Shown here piece after piece: positions 53,520-60,849 of a DNA stretch of 64,000 bases. Origin of the DNA: Carboxylicivirga sp. M1479 (GTDB lineage: Bacteria > Bacteroidota > Bacteroidia > Bacteroidales > Marinilabiliaceae); assembly GCF_007097485.1 (NCBI RefSeq), contig NZ_VKDE01000017.1, positions 1 through 64,000 of the forward strand. The letters are read 5' to 3'. A program made the translations under genes and the position numbers. The first letter of the stretch is position 1; each line of letters starts with the position of its first letter. A model generated the notes under the pieces. That model worked only from the letters and a program-made list of their open reading frames with translations. It was not told the DNA's origin and ran no database searches.

Positions 53520-54734
53520 TTAATACAAATCCTTAATCTTCTCCATATTTTTTTGAATCAAAGCTTCTGTTGTTCTGGCATAACGCTGAGTCATTTTTGT
53601 GCTGGAATGGCCTAAGGTTTTTGATACAACTTCCAAAGGCATATTATTTTCCAAAGCAACTGTTGTAGCAAAAGTATGCCTGGCCGTATGGGTTGATATG
53701 GGTTTATCAATACCGCATATTATTCCAATTTCTTTCAAATAGGCGTTCATTTTTTGATTGCTGAGAACGGGGAGAACTGCACCTTTTTCAATAAGTTCTG
53801 GTTCGTATTCATACTTGGCCATTAGCTTTTTAGCAGCCTTTATAACAAAGATGGTACTCATCTGGTCGGTTTTGGTGCGTTTTTTATGAATCCAGGTAAT
53901 TCCGTTTCCATCCGTTGTAATATGTTCACGTTTTAGTGACTTGGCATCGGAGAAAGCCAATCCGGTAAAACAACAAAAGACAAAAACATCACGAACCTGC
54001 CGTAAGCGTTCTATGCTTATTTCTTTATTAATTAGGGTATTCAACTCATCTTTAGTGAGATATACTGCATCAACAGGTTTTAGTTTGAATTTAATGGTCG
54101 CAAAAGGGTCTTTCTTTATCAAACCATTGGCCAGTGTAATGCGTACTATCTTTTTAAAGTTCTTCAGGTATTTGATAGCGGTATTATGGGCACATTTACG
54201 TTCTGTTTTTAAGTAAAGCTCATAATTACGAACAAACTGGTGATTTAAGTCTTCCAAAGCCATGTCTTCTCGTTGATACTGCCAACGAATAAAGTCTTTT
54301 GTGTGCATGTAAGAAGTCTCGTAACGCTGAATAGTGTCTGGTGCGAAATCAATACCAATTAGTTTCCTGGCATTGTCATTATGTTCTTGGAAAACTTTCA
54401 GTATAGTTAGCCTCGTTTCTTTTTTACCAACTAATTTTTCCTGAATAATTCGAGCAGTGACGGTTTGATTATCCAAGATCATAAAATCAATATAGGATAA
54501 TATTTTTCGTTGATATTGATCGATGAATTCATTGAGTTCTAAAATTTCCGGGCTTCGGCCTTTAGCTCTGTCCTTTTTGTCATTCCAATTATTAGGATTG
54601 ACATGTTTTTTTAGTGAGAACTCTGTTCTTTCCTTATTAATAGTGATTCTAACAAAGATTGTTGCATCTCCACTTTTGGTAAGTTTTGTTCTTTTAATGA
54701 AGAACAGGATTTTGACATTTTCAAGTCCACTCAT
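53520..54734 (-). CDS. Tyrosine recombinase of the inner element (IntDOT-like)
   Basis: A 404-residue integrase. I chose ATG 54734 (MSGLENVKILFFIKRTKL), which is the normal opening of Bacteroidota phage-type integrases; the longer frame adds 31 unrelated residues. An Arm-DNA-binding/SAM-like part (about 1-200) precedes the catalytic part: TGLAFSDAKSL (position of the first Arg, which is not present), HTARHTFATT (His-x-x-Arg), LGHSSTKMTQRYA (His/Trp position and the nucleophile Tyr). Loss of the first Arg is known for IntDOT of CTnDOT. It lies next to the tRNA-Ser core and should catalyse excision and integration of 5869-54995. Confidence 0.9.
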   Translation of the reverse strand: MSGLENVKILFFIKRTKLTKSGDATIFVRITINKERTEFSLKKHVNPNNWNDKKDRAKGRSPEILELNEFIDQYQRKILSYIDFMILDNQTVTARIIQEKLVGKKETRLTILKVFQEHNDNARKLIGIDFAPDTIQRYETSYMHTKDFIRWQYQREDMALEDLNHQFVRNYELYLKTERKCAHNTAIKYLKNFKKIVRITLANGLIKKDPFATIKFKLKPVDAVYLTKDELNTLINKEISIERLRQVRDVFVFCCFTGLAFSDAKSLKREHITTDGNGITWIHKKRTKTDQMSTIFVIKAAKKLMAKYEYEPELIEKGAVLPVLSNQKMNAYLKEIGIICGIDKPISTHTARHTFATTVALENNMPLEVVSKTLGHSSTKMTQRYARTTEALIQKNMEKIKDLY

Positions 54735-54858
54735 AATGATAAATTTTAGTGTTAAAATTATTTCTATGAGTCCATTTTCGAACGATTCAAAACCGAGTAA
54801 TAGAGCGCAATGTAGCGTGATTAACAACTGCTAATCGAGGATTTTTTCAGAGGAAATT

Positions 54859-54875
54859 AAGTCCTCGATAAGTCC
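54859..54875 (+). repeat. Arm-type site candidate, right end of inner element
   Basis: AAGTCCTCGATAAGTCC, 15 of 17 identical to 5940-5956. It overlaps the right arm of an inverted repeat ATCGAGGA...TCCTCGAT (54834-54869) upstream of the integrase start, so it may also affect integrase expression. Confidence 0.45.
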
Positions 54876-54924
54876 GCTCAAAAACTGCGTTTTTTTGCAT
54901 CTTTTTGCAAAATATTGCGCATTA

Positions 54925-54958
54925 AAAAACCCTGTAAGTGTTGACTTACAGGGTTTTT
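54925..54958. terminator. Perfect 15-bp terminator hairpin
   Basis: AAAAACCCTGTAAGT (54925-54939) pairs perfectly with ACTTACAGGGTTTTT (54944-54958) around GTTG. It is A/T flanked on both sides, so it can work in both directions. It lies between the integrase control region and the tRNA-Ser 3' half. Confidence 0.8.
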
Positions 54959-54981
54959 CTTAAAATTGCTTTCGCTATCAG

Positions 54982-55023
54982 CGGAGAGAGAGGGATTCGA
55001 ACCCTCGGTACCTGAAATGTACC
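54982..55023 (-). pseudogene. tRNA-Ser 3' half (attachment site, not a functional tRNA)
   Basis: Read on the minus strand it contains the long variable arm (GGTAC...GTACC, 55007-55023), the complete T arm (GAGGGTTCGAATCCCTC, 54990-55006), the 3' acceptor strand TCTCTCC (54983-54989) and discriminator G (54982). The anticodon and D arms are missing. The first 16 bp (54980-54995) are the core shared with 5869-5884. Confidence 0.75.
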
Positions 55024-55146
55024 ATTTTAGAGATTAAATATTTGGGTTTTTATCAAACTTAGAGAACCTGTCATAATATGTTATTTATTTGATATTAGTG
55101 AGTTGATAATCAGGCTGTGAAAGCTATTTTAACGTCACGGAGGATA

Positions 55147-56418
55147 TTAGCTTGATTTCATAATGGAATTTGCCATAGTCGTTTCATAAGTGTCCGTATT
55201 TAATTTGTTTCGAAGCGTATTCATATCTTCGCCAATCTTATTTTCAAGTACCTTAGCATAAATTTGGGTAGTAGATATTTTATTGTGACCAAGAACCTTG
55301 CTTACCGTTTCTATTGGAACACCATTACTTAATGTAACAGTTGTTGCAAAGGTGTGTCTCGCCATATGAAAGGTGAGGTTTTTATTAATTTCACAAATGT
55401 CAGCAAGTTCTTTCAAATAAGCATTAAGTTTCTGATTCGATGGAACAGGGAATAATTTATTTTTTAATTCTGAAATTGGATGGTGTTTATATTTTTGTAG
55501 TAATTCAGTCGCTAGTGGTAATAATGGAATTTGAAGTAAAGAGTCCGTTTTTTTACGCGAACTATGAATCCATTGGTTACCATCTATTCCAATAATTATG
55601 TTGTTAGTTGTTAAAGCTTTGATGTCACTGTAAGCTAGGCCAGTATAACAAGAGAAAAGAAAAAGATCCTTAACTATTTGTAAGCGCTCAAAAGAAAAAT
55701 TTTTAGTTTCAATTTTAAAAAGTTCATCTTTAGATAAAAAGGTACGTTTACTCTTTTTATAGCATATTTTATAAAATTTAAACGGATCATTTTCAATCCA
55801 TTCAAGCTTAATAGCAAGATTTATTAGCGTTCTTAAGCGGGCCAAGTGCTTCATTATACTGTTATGAGCCAATTTTCTAATGGCTTGTTCTGGAGGTTGA
55901 TATTTCCTCAAGAATGCTTCAAAATCAGTTATAAACCGATAATCTATTTTCTTTAAATAAATATCATTTGATTTGTTAAGTTCAAATAAGAATGCAACTA
56001 AATATTTTTTAGTCGTTTTGTAATGTTTTAAAGTACCGATTTCCAATGTGTTTTTTTGCGTATCGTAATGATATGCAATAAGGGAAAGAAGAGAATGTTG
56101 TTTATCGTCAGTTCCCATGAACTTTCGTTGTATCATTGCAGGTAGTATAAAGTCTTCTTCTAGTCTAATCTCTTGATAAATACACATTAGTTTAGTCTTT
56201 ATCTGTTCAAGCATGAAATTATTTGTCTTTGCTTTAATGGAAGAGCCTTTGAAGTGCCCTTTTTTAGGATCCCACTCTGATTTTAAGGTTTTTAAGTTAC
56301 TTGTAAAATCAGATCGTAGACCATTAGCAGTAATCCGAATGTAGATTGTTCCCGATGTTTTACTTTTTCTTTTTGAACGATAAAAGAAAAGAATTGCAAA
56401 TGTTTGTTGGTTGATCAT
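55147..56418 (-). CDS. Tyrosine recombinase of the outer element
   Basis: A 423-residue integrase, clearly related to the one at 53520 but diverged. The start MINQQTFAILFFYRSKRK is the usual family opening. Catalytic region: CYTGLAYSDIKAL (first Arg position, replaced), HMARHTFATT, LGHNKISTTQIYAKV with the nucleophile Tyr. Gene and complete tRNA-Arg are about 290 bp apart, with the arm-like motif between them. It probably integrated DNA at the tRNA-Arg 3' end. Confidence 0.9.
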   Translation of the reverse strand: MINQQTFAILFFYRSKRKSKTSGTIYIRITANGLRSDFTSNLKTLKSEWDPKKGHFKGSSIKAKTNNFMLEQIKTKLMCIYQEIRLEEDFILPAMIQRKFMGTDDKQHSLLSLIAYHYDTQKNTLEIGTLKHYKTTKKYLVAFLFELNKSNDIYLKKIDYRFITDFEAFLRKYQPPEQAIRKLAHNSIMKHLARLRTLINLAIKLEWIENDPFKFYKICYKKSKRTFLSKDELFKIETKNFSFERLQIVKDLFLFSCYTGLAYSDIKALTTNNIIIGIDGNQWIHSSRKKTDSLLQIPLLPLATELLQKYKHHPISELKNKLFPVPSNQKLNAYLKELADICEINKNLTFHMARHTFATTVTLSNGVPIETVSKVLGHNKISTTQIYAKVLENKIGEDMNTLRNKLNTDTYETTMANSIMKSS

Positions 56419-56559
56419 GATAAGTAATTTTTAAAATTAATACCAGGTCTCTACGAAGAAAGACCACTAATCTTGACCAAAAGACACTTAATAGTACCAG
56501 ATAATAATATTTGCTCAATCACCCTCAAGCCTTTTTAGAATAACGGTTTGAAGTCTATC

Positions 56560-56606
56560 CGGTGTAACACAAGTTAAATAAAAATAGGTTACACCGAATT
56601 TTACAC
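56560..56606. repeat. Arm-type site candidate, right end of outer element
   Basis: GTTACACCGAATTTTACAC at 56588-56606 matches 5196-5214 at 18 of 19 positions. CGGTGTAAC at 56560-56568 is an inverted partner of GTTACACCG at 56588-56596. The group lies upstream of the integrase start, so the sites may also autoregulate it. Confidence 0.5.
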
Positions 56607-56653
56607 CAGAGAATTGGTTTTATATGTAGCCATTTGTTAATCGTTAAAAACAA

Positions 56654-56687
56654 AAAGGCCTGTAAATCAAGTGATTCACAAGCCTTT
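56654..56687 (-). terminator. Terminator of tRNA-Arg
   Basis: AAAGGCCTGTAAATCA (56654-56669) pairs with TGATTCACAAGCCTTT (56672-56687) with two mismatched or wobble positions. On the minus strand it is followed by a T-rich stretch, right after the tRNA. Confidence 0.7.
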
Positions 56688-56711
56688 GTTATTGTTTGTT
56701 ACGTTAAAACG

Positions 56712-56785
56712 TGATCCCGGCAGGACTCGAACCTGCAACCTCTGCGGCCGTAACGCAGTGCTCTATCCAATTAAGCTACGGAACC
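56712..56785 (-). tRNA. tRNA-Arg (anticodon ACG)
   Basis: Complete cloverleaf on the minus strand: acceptor GGTTCCG with CGGGATC (two G-U pairs), D arm GCTTAATTGGATAGAGC, anticodon stem CTGCG/CGCAG with loop TTACGGC giving ACG, variable loop AGGTT, T arm GCAGGTTCGAGTCCTGC, discriminator A. CCA is not encoded. The 3' end is the attachment core of the outer element. Confidence 0.95.
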
Positions 56786-56946
56786 ATTTAGGTTGATTTG
56801 TGAACCATTGTTCTCAAATGCGGTGCAAAGAAAAGCTATTTACTTGTAATTACCAAACCCAAATGAGCCAATTAATACAATAAATTAGGTGGTTTGAGCT
56901 ATATGAACGTGTAAGTTTTTGGTTATTAATTGATAGATAATAAAAA

Positions 56947-56993
56947 AAGGATTACAACTTTTTTGTTTGTAGTAAACATCAAGTGTAATCCTT
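56947..56993 (-). terminator. Terminator of the M13 peptidase gene
   Basis: AAGGATTACA (56947-56956) pairs perfectly with TGTAATCCTT (56984-56993). On the minus strand a run of seven T follows. It lies 49 bp after the peptidase stop codon. Confidence 0.7.
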
Positions 56994-57042
56994 CTATTTT
57001 GTTAGTGTAAACTCGATTTAAGTAAGTCTACTTTTAATCATC

Positions 57043-59085
57043 TTACCAAATACTGGCCCTGTTTTCGGGTGCTATAAATAATGCTGCGTTGGCATCAAGA
57101 TTAAAAGCATCGTAAAACTGTTGTAAATTGGGTAGTGGACCATTTACACGATTAACACCCAAGGAGTGCACATCAACTTTAGTTAAGCGTAAAATCTCTT
57201 TATCACGGATGTTTTGTGCCCAAACACGCGAATAGCCTAAAAAGAAGCGTTGTTCATCGGTAAAACCATCAATGTCGGCTACCTCGCCTTTATCTTTAAT
57301 AGAATTCTGGTAAGCTTGGTACGAGATGGCTAAACCTCCAAGATCGGCAATGTTTTCGCCTAATGATAATTCTCCATCGGCATAGGTACCTTCAAGTACT
57401 TCGATTTCATTAAACTGATCTACTAGCAATTTTGTACGTGCATTAAATAGCTCAGAGTCCTCATCAGTCCACCATGTTTGAAGATTACCATCTTTTCCGT
57501 ATAATCGACCTTTATCGTCAAATCCATGGGTCATTTCGTGACCAATTACTACTCCAATAGCGCCATAATTAACTGCATCATCACCATCTAAGTAAAAGAA
57601 TGGAGGTTGTAAAATAGCAGCAGGAAATACAATTTCGTTACCCACAGGACTGTAGTATGCATTTACTGTTTGCGGAGACATATGCCACTCTTCTTTATCA
57701 ACTGCTTGCCCAATTTTTGACATGTCGTGTGCGAAGTCAAATTGATTACTAACTAATACATTTTTAAGGTAAGAGTCAGCATAAATATTTAACTCAGAAT
57801 AATCACGCCATTTACTAGGATATCCGATTTTAACACGTATGGCAGCTAACTTTTCATGAGCAGCTTTTTTTGTTTCATCACTCATCCATTCTAATTGATC
57901 AATACGCTGACCAAAAGCAATGCGCAAGTTTTCAACCAAAGCATCCATGCGTTGTTTTGCAACAGGAGGGAAGTATTTTGCAACAAAAAGTTGGCCAACG
58001 GCTTCACCTAAAGCACTATTTGTAGAGCCTAGCACTGTTTTCCAACGAGGTTCCATCGCTTTTTTACCCGACAGTGCTTCTCCATAAAAAGCAAAATTAG
58101 CTTTCACAAAATCATCACTTAAGTACGATGCTGTTTTACGGATAATTACCGATGATAAAAAGGTTTTCCAAGTATCAATACTTTCTGTTTGGTAAAGCTC
58201 GGCAACGGCTTTAATAAATTTAGGCTGGCTCACATTGATATCACCAGGTTGAGATACGTTAATTCCATTTAAATAATCATTCCATGGAAATTCAGGTGCC
58301 ATTTTATTCAAACCATCAACACTTACTTTATTATAAGTAGCATGAGGATCACGATTTTCAAGACGTGTGTTTGATACTTCTGCTAATTGTGTTTCAAATG
58401 CTAACACAGTAGTCGCCAATTGCGCAGCTTCATCCTCCGGATAAGAGCATAAGGCAAAAAGCTTGGTTAAATATTCGGTATAAGCCAAACGAAGCTTTAC
58501 AGATGTTTCGTCATCTTCCAAATAGTAATCACGATCAGGCATACCCAAACCACTCTGATAAATGCCTGCAATGGTCATTTCGCTATTCTTTTGATCAGCT
58601 GAAGAATAGAAATAAAATAATGGTGTTAACTGTTGCGATTGCAGTTCAGCAATCATGTTTACCACATCGTCTTTTGTTGAAATTGAGCTAACCTTTTTGA
58701 GCATAGCTTTAATGGGTGTATAACCCGCGTTATTAATGGATAAAGTATCCATTCCAGCTAAATAGAAGTCGCCAATTTTCTGAGACAAACTTCCTGCTTC
58801 CCCTTTGTTATTAGCAGCATTCTCAACAATTGTTTTAACCTTTTCTTTGCTTTCTTCGGCTAACTGATCAAAGCTACCGTACCTACTTTTCTCATCAGGA
58901 AGAGGATTTTTCTTCATCCATCCGCCATTGGCATATTGATAAAAGTCTTCTCCTGGATCAACACTTAGATCCATGTCGTTTGATGAGAAAACAGGCTTAA
59001 TTAATTCATTTTGTGTTTGATTGGATTGACAGGCAGCTAGGGTTAACCCTGCTGCACAAACCAACATCAGATACTTGTTTTGCAT
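57043..59085 (-). CDS. M13-family zinc metallopeptidase (PepO/neprilysin type), lipoprotein
   Basis: A 680-residue exported endopeptidase that cleaves small peptides. I chose ATG 59085 because it gives a lipoprotein leader with lipobox LAACQ; the longer frame adds 23 unlikely residues. The N-terminal M13 domain starts VDPGEDFYQYANGGWM. The catalytic domain carries HEMTH within GHEMTHGFDDKG (two zinc His and the catalytic Glu) and ENIADLGG, which supplies the third zinc ligand. The usual C-terminal W (ASIW end) is present. It belongs to the right chromosomal flank. Confidence 0.93.
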   Translation of the reverse strand: MQNKYLMLVCAAGLTLAACQSNQTQNELIKPVFSSNDMDLSVDPGEDFYQYANGGWMKKNPLPDEKSRYGSFDQLAEESKEKVKTIVENAANNKGEAGSLSQKIGDFYLAGMDTLSINNAGYTPIKAMLKKVSSISTKDDVVNMIAELQSQQLTPLFYFYSSADQKNSEMTIAGIYQSGLGMPDRDYYLEDDETSVKLRLAYTEYLTKLFALCSYPEDEAAQLATTVLAFETQLAEVSNTRLENRDPHATYNKVSVDGLNKMAPEFPWNDYLNGINVSQPGDINVSQPKFIKAVAELYQTESIDTWKTFLSSVIIRKTASYLSDDFVKANFAFYGEALSGKKAMEPRWKTVLGSTNSALGEAVGQLFVAKYFPPVAKQRMDALVENLRIAFGQRIDQLEWMSDETKKAAHEKLAAIRVKIGYPSKWRDYSELNIYADSYLKNVLVSNQFDFAHDMSKIGQAVDKEEWHMSPQTVNAYYSPVGNEIVFPAAILQPPFFYLDGDDAVNYGAIGVVIGHEMTHGFDDKGRLYGKDGNLQTWWTDEDSELFNARTKLLVDQFNEIEVLEGTYADGELSLGENIADLGGLAISYQAYQNSIKDKGEVADIDGFTDEQRFFLGYSRVWAQNIRDKEILRLTKVDVHSLGVNRVNGPLPNLQQFYDAFNLDANAALFIAPENRASIW

Positions 59086-59154
59086 AGATGTTTGTTTAAT
59101 TTTTTTTGATGGTTGAAGTTCTAATTCTAAATGCCAAATAAAGTTAAAAGGCAT

Positions 59155-59477
59155 TGCTTTACCAAAGATATTGGTATGATAGATGTTAGATGTTGGCGGA
59201 ATTGATATTTGTCATGTCGCTGTCTAAAAACATTCTTTTCCAATATTTTACAATTTAACAAAGCTATTTAAATGAGAATTTAATGCTCTTTCCAGAATAA
59301 AAGATAAACAAATCTTAATTACGCTTGTTTGTAAAATGGATTTTGTAATGTAGAGATTGCAATTTGCCAAAAACATTTTGCTTCTAAAGATTGTTAAAAG
59401 AGCAGTATTTAGATTCGATATAAATAATAAAAAGGTCAATTTACCTTTGTTTAAAGAGAAAAAATAAATTTAAGCAT
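59155..59477. other. Divergent intergenic region
   Basis: About 320 bp between the divergent peptidase and E2 genes; it should contain both promoters. I see no clear repeat or RNA gene. Confidence 0.4.
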
Positions 59478-60785
59478 ATGTCAACATTTGAAATTTTAAT
59501 GCCAAAAATGGGCGAAAGTGTCGAGGAAGCTACCATAACAAAATGGTTTATTTCTGAAGGTGATACCGTTCAAGAGGATGATGTTTTATTAGAGATTGCA
59601 ACAGATAAAGTTGACTCAGAAATACCATCGCCGGTTGCAGGCACAATTAAAGAAATTAAATACCAGGTAGATGATGTGGTAGCAGTGGGTTTACCCGTTG
59701 CCGTTATTCTTTTAGAAGGAGCCGAAGATACCGAAGAAGCAAGCACATCGGCACCTGAAGAAAAGGGGGCTGCTGCAAAAGCAGAGTTACCGGTTGTTGA
59801 ATCTGTGGCCGGATCAGATTCAATAAATAAAAATTCCGATCGCTTTTATTCTCCCTTAGTTCGAAGTATTGCCAAACAAGAGGGTATTTCTATTAGCGAA
59901 TTAGAACAAGTTGCAGGATCAGGTAAAGATGGACGTGTTACCAAAAACGATATACAACAATATTTAGAAAATAGAGGAGAAGCAGTTGTTGAAAAGCCAG
60001 TTGAAAAAGTGGCTGTTAAAAGCACTCCGGTGGCTCCTGCACCTAAAGAACATAAAGTAAATGTATCAGTATCGGCTAACGACGAAATTGTTGAGATGGG
60101 ACGTATGCGTAAGCTAATTGCTGATCATATGGTTATGTCTAAGCAGGTATCGCCGCATGTTACAAGTGTTGTAGAAGCTGATGTGACTAACATAGTATTA
60201 TGGCGTAATAAGGTTAAAGATGCTTATCAAAATAAATATGGGCAAAAAATAACCTACATGCCTGTATTTACCGAAGCCATTGCAAAAGCTCTTCGTGATT
60301 TTCCAGGTGTGAATGCTTCGGTAGATGGTGATCGTATAATTCTACGTAAAGATGTGAATGTTGGTATGGCTGTAGCTTTGCCATCGGGTGATTTAATTGT
60401 ACCCGTTATTAAACATGCCGACCAGAAGAACCTTGTTGGTTTAACAGGTGATATTAACCGTTTGGCTAATCTGGCGCGCGAGAATAAATTATCTCCAGAT
60501 GATATTCAGGGAGGAACCTTTACGGTAACCAACTTCGGATCGTTCAAAAATATTATTGGAACGCCAATCATCAACCAACCACAAGTGGCCATTTTAGCAA
60601 CTGGTTCAATAGAGAAAAAGCCAGCTGTTATTGAAACGCCTACTGGGGATGTAATTGGAATTCGTCATAAAATGTTCCTATCCTTATCATACGATCATCG
60701 TGTAGTAGATGGAGCTCTAGGAGGTGGTTTCCTACGTCGTATTGCCGACTATTTGGAGGATTTTGATATTAACAGAGATATATAA
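59478..60785 (+). CDS. 2-oxoacid dehydrogenase E2 (dihydrolipoamide acyltransferase)
   Basis: A 435-residue core enzyme of a 2-oxoacid dehydrogenase complex, transferring the acyl group from lipoamide to CoA. Domains in order: lipoyl domain (1-75) with the lipoylated Lys in EIATDKVDSEIPS; an Ala/Pro/Glu-rich linker; the peripheral subunit-binding domain (about 120-160, SPLVRSIAKQEGISISELEQ); and the catalytic domain (about 195-435) with SYDHRVVDG. The next gene encodes a fused E1. Substrate could be branched-chain oxoacids or pyruvate; the lipoyl sequence alone does not decide. Confidence 0.92.
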   Translation: MSTFEILMPKMGESVEEATITKWFISEGDTVQEDDVLLEIATDKVDSEIPSPVAGTIKEIKYQVDDVVAVGLPVAVILLEGAEDTEEASTSAPEEKGAAAKAELPVVESVAGSDSINKNSDRFYSPLVRSIAKQEGISISELEQVAGSGKDGRVTKNDIQQYLENRGEAVVEKPVEKVAVKSTPVAPAPKEHKVNVSVSANDEIVEMGRMRKLIADHMVMSKQVSPHVTSVVEADVTNIVLWRNKVKDAYQNKYGQKITYMPVFTEAIAKALRDFPGVNASVDGDRIILRKDVNVGMAVALPSGDLIVPVIKHADQKNLVGLTGDINRLANLARENKLSPDDIQGGTFTVTNFGSFKNIIGTPIINQPQVAILATGSIEKKPAVIETPTGDVIGIRHKMFLSLSYDHRVVDGALGGGFLRRIADYLEDFDINRDI

Positions 60786-60798
60786 AACTATACAGATA

Positions 60799-60823
60799 AA
60801 GGAGCATGCGTGTTGTGCTCCTT
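60799..60823 (+). terminator. Hairpin between E2 and E1 genes
   Basis: AAGGAGCA (60799-60806) pairs perfectly with TGCTCCTT (60816-60823), followed by GTTATTGACTTTTT. It could lower read-through into E1, or E1 may have its own promoter. Confidence 0.65.
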
Positions 60824-60849
60824 GTTATTGACTTTTTAATTAATTCAAT

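Larger units (their letters stand above)
5869..54995. mobile_element. Inner integrated region (stress block, replication genes, PUL)
   Basis: About 49 kb between two identical 16-bp cores derived from the end of tRNA-Ser. Integrase 53520-54734 lies just inside the right core. A 17-bp arm-like motif (AAGTCCTCxxTAAGTCC) occurs inside both ends at 5940-5956 and 54859-54875. Contents are a stress-protection block, toxin-antitoxin pair, replication-type genes and a polysaccharide utilisation locus. No relaxase, coupling protein or conjugation genes are visible. It could be a mobilisable element that lost its transfer genes, or one that relies on a helper. Confidence 0.55.
5121..56725. mobile_element. 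Outer integrated region targeted to tRNA-Arg
   Basis: About 51.6 kb between two identical 15-bp tRNA-Arg cores (5121-5135 and 56711-56725). A tyrosine recombinase gene (55147-56418) sits next to the complete tRNA. A 19-bp motif occurs just inside both ends (5196-5214 and 56588-56606, 18 of 19 identical, same orientation), as expected of integrase arm sites. Apart from the inner element, only about 0.7 kb on the left and 1.7 kb on the right belong to it. The outer element is therefore either an integrase-only remnant or a platform that later received the inner one. Confidence 0.6.

Noticed and set aside
54982-55023. Functional tRNA-Ser gene
   Set aside because: Only the variable arm, T arm and 3' acceptor strand exist. 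The anticodon arm, D arm and 5' acceptor strand are missing.
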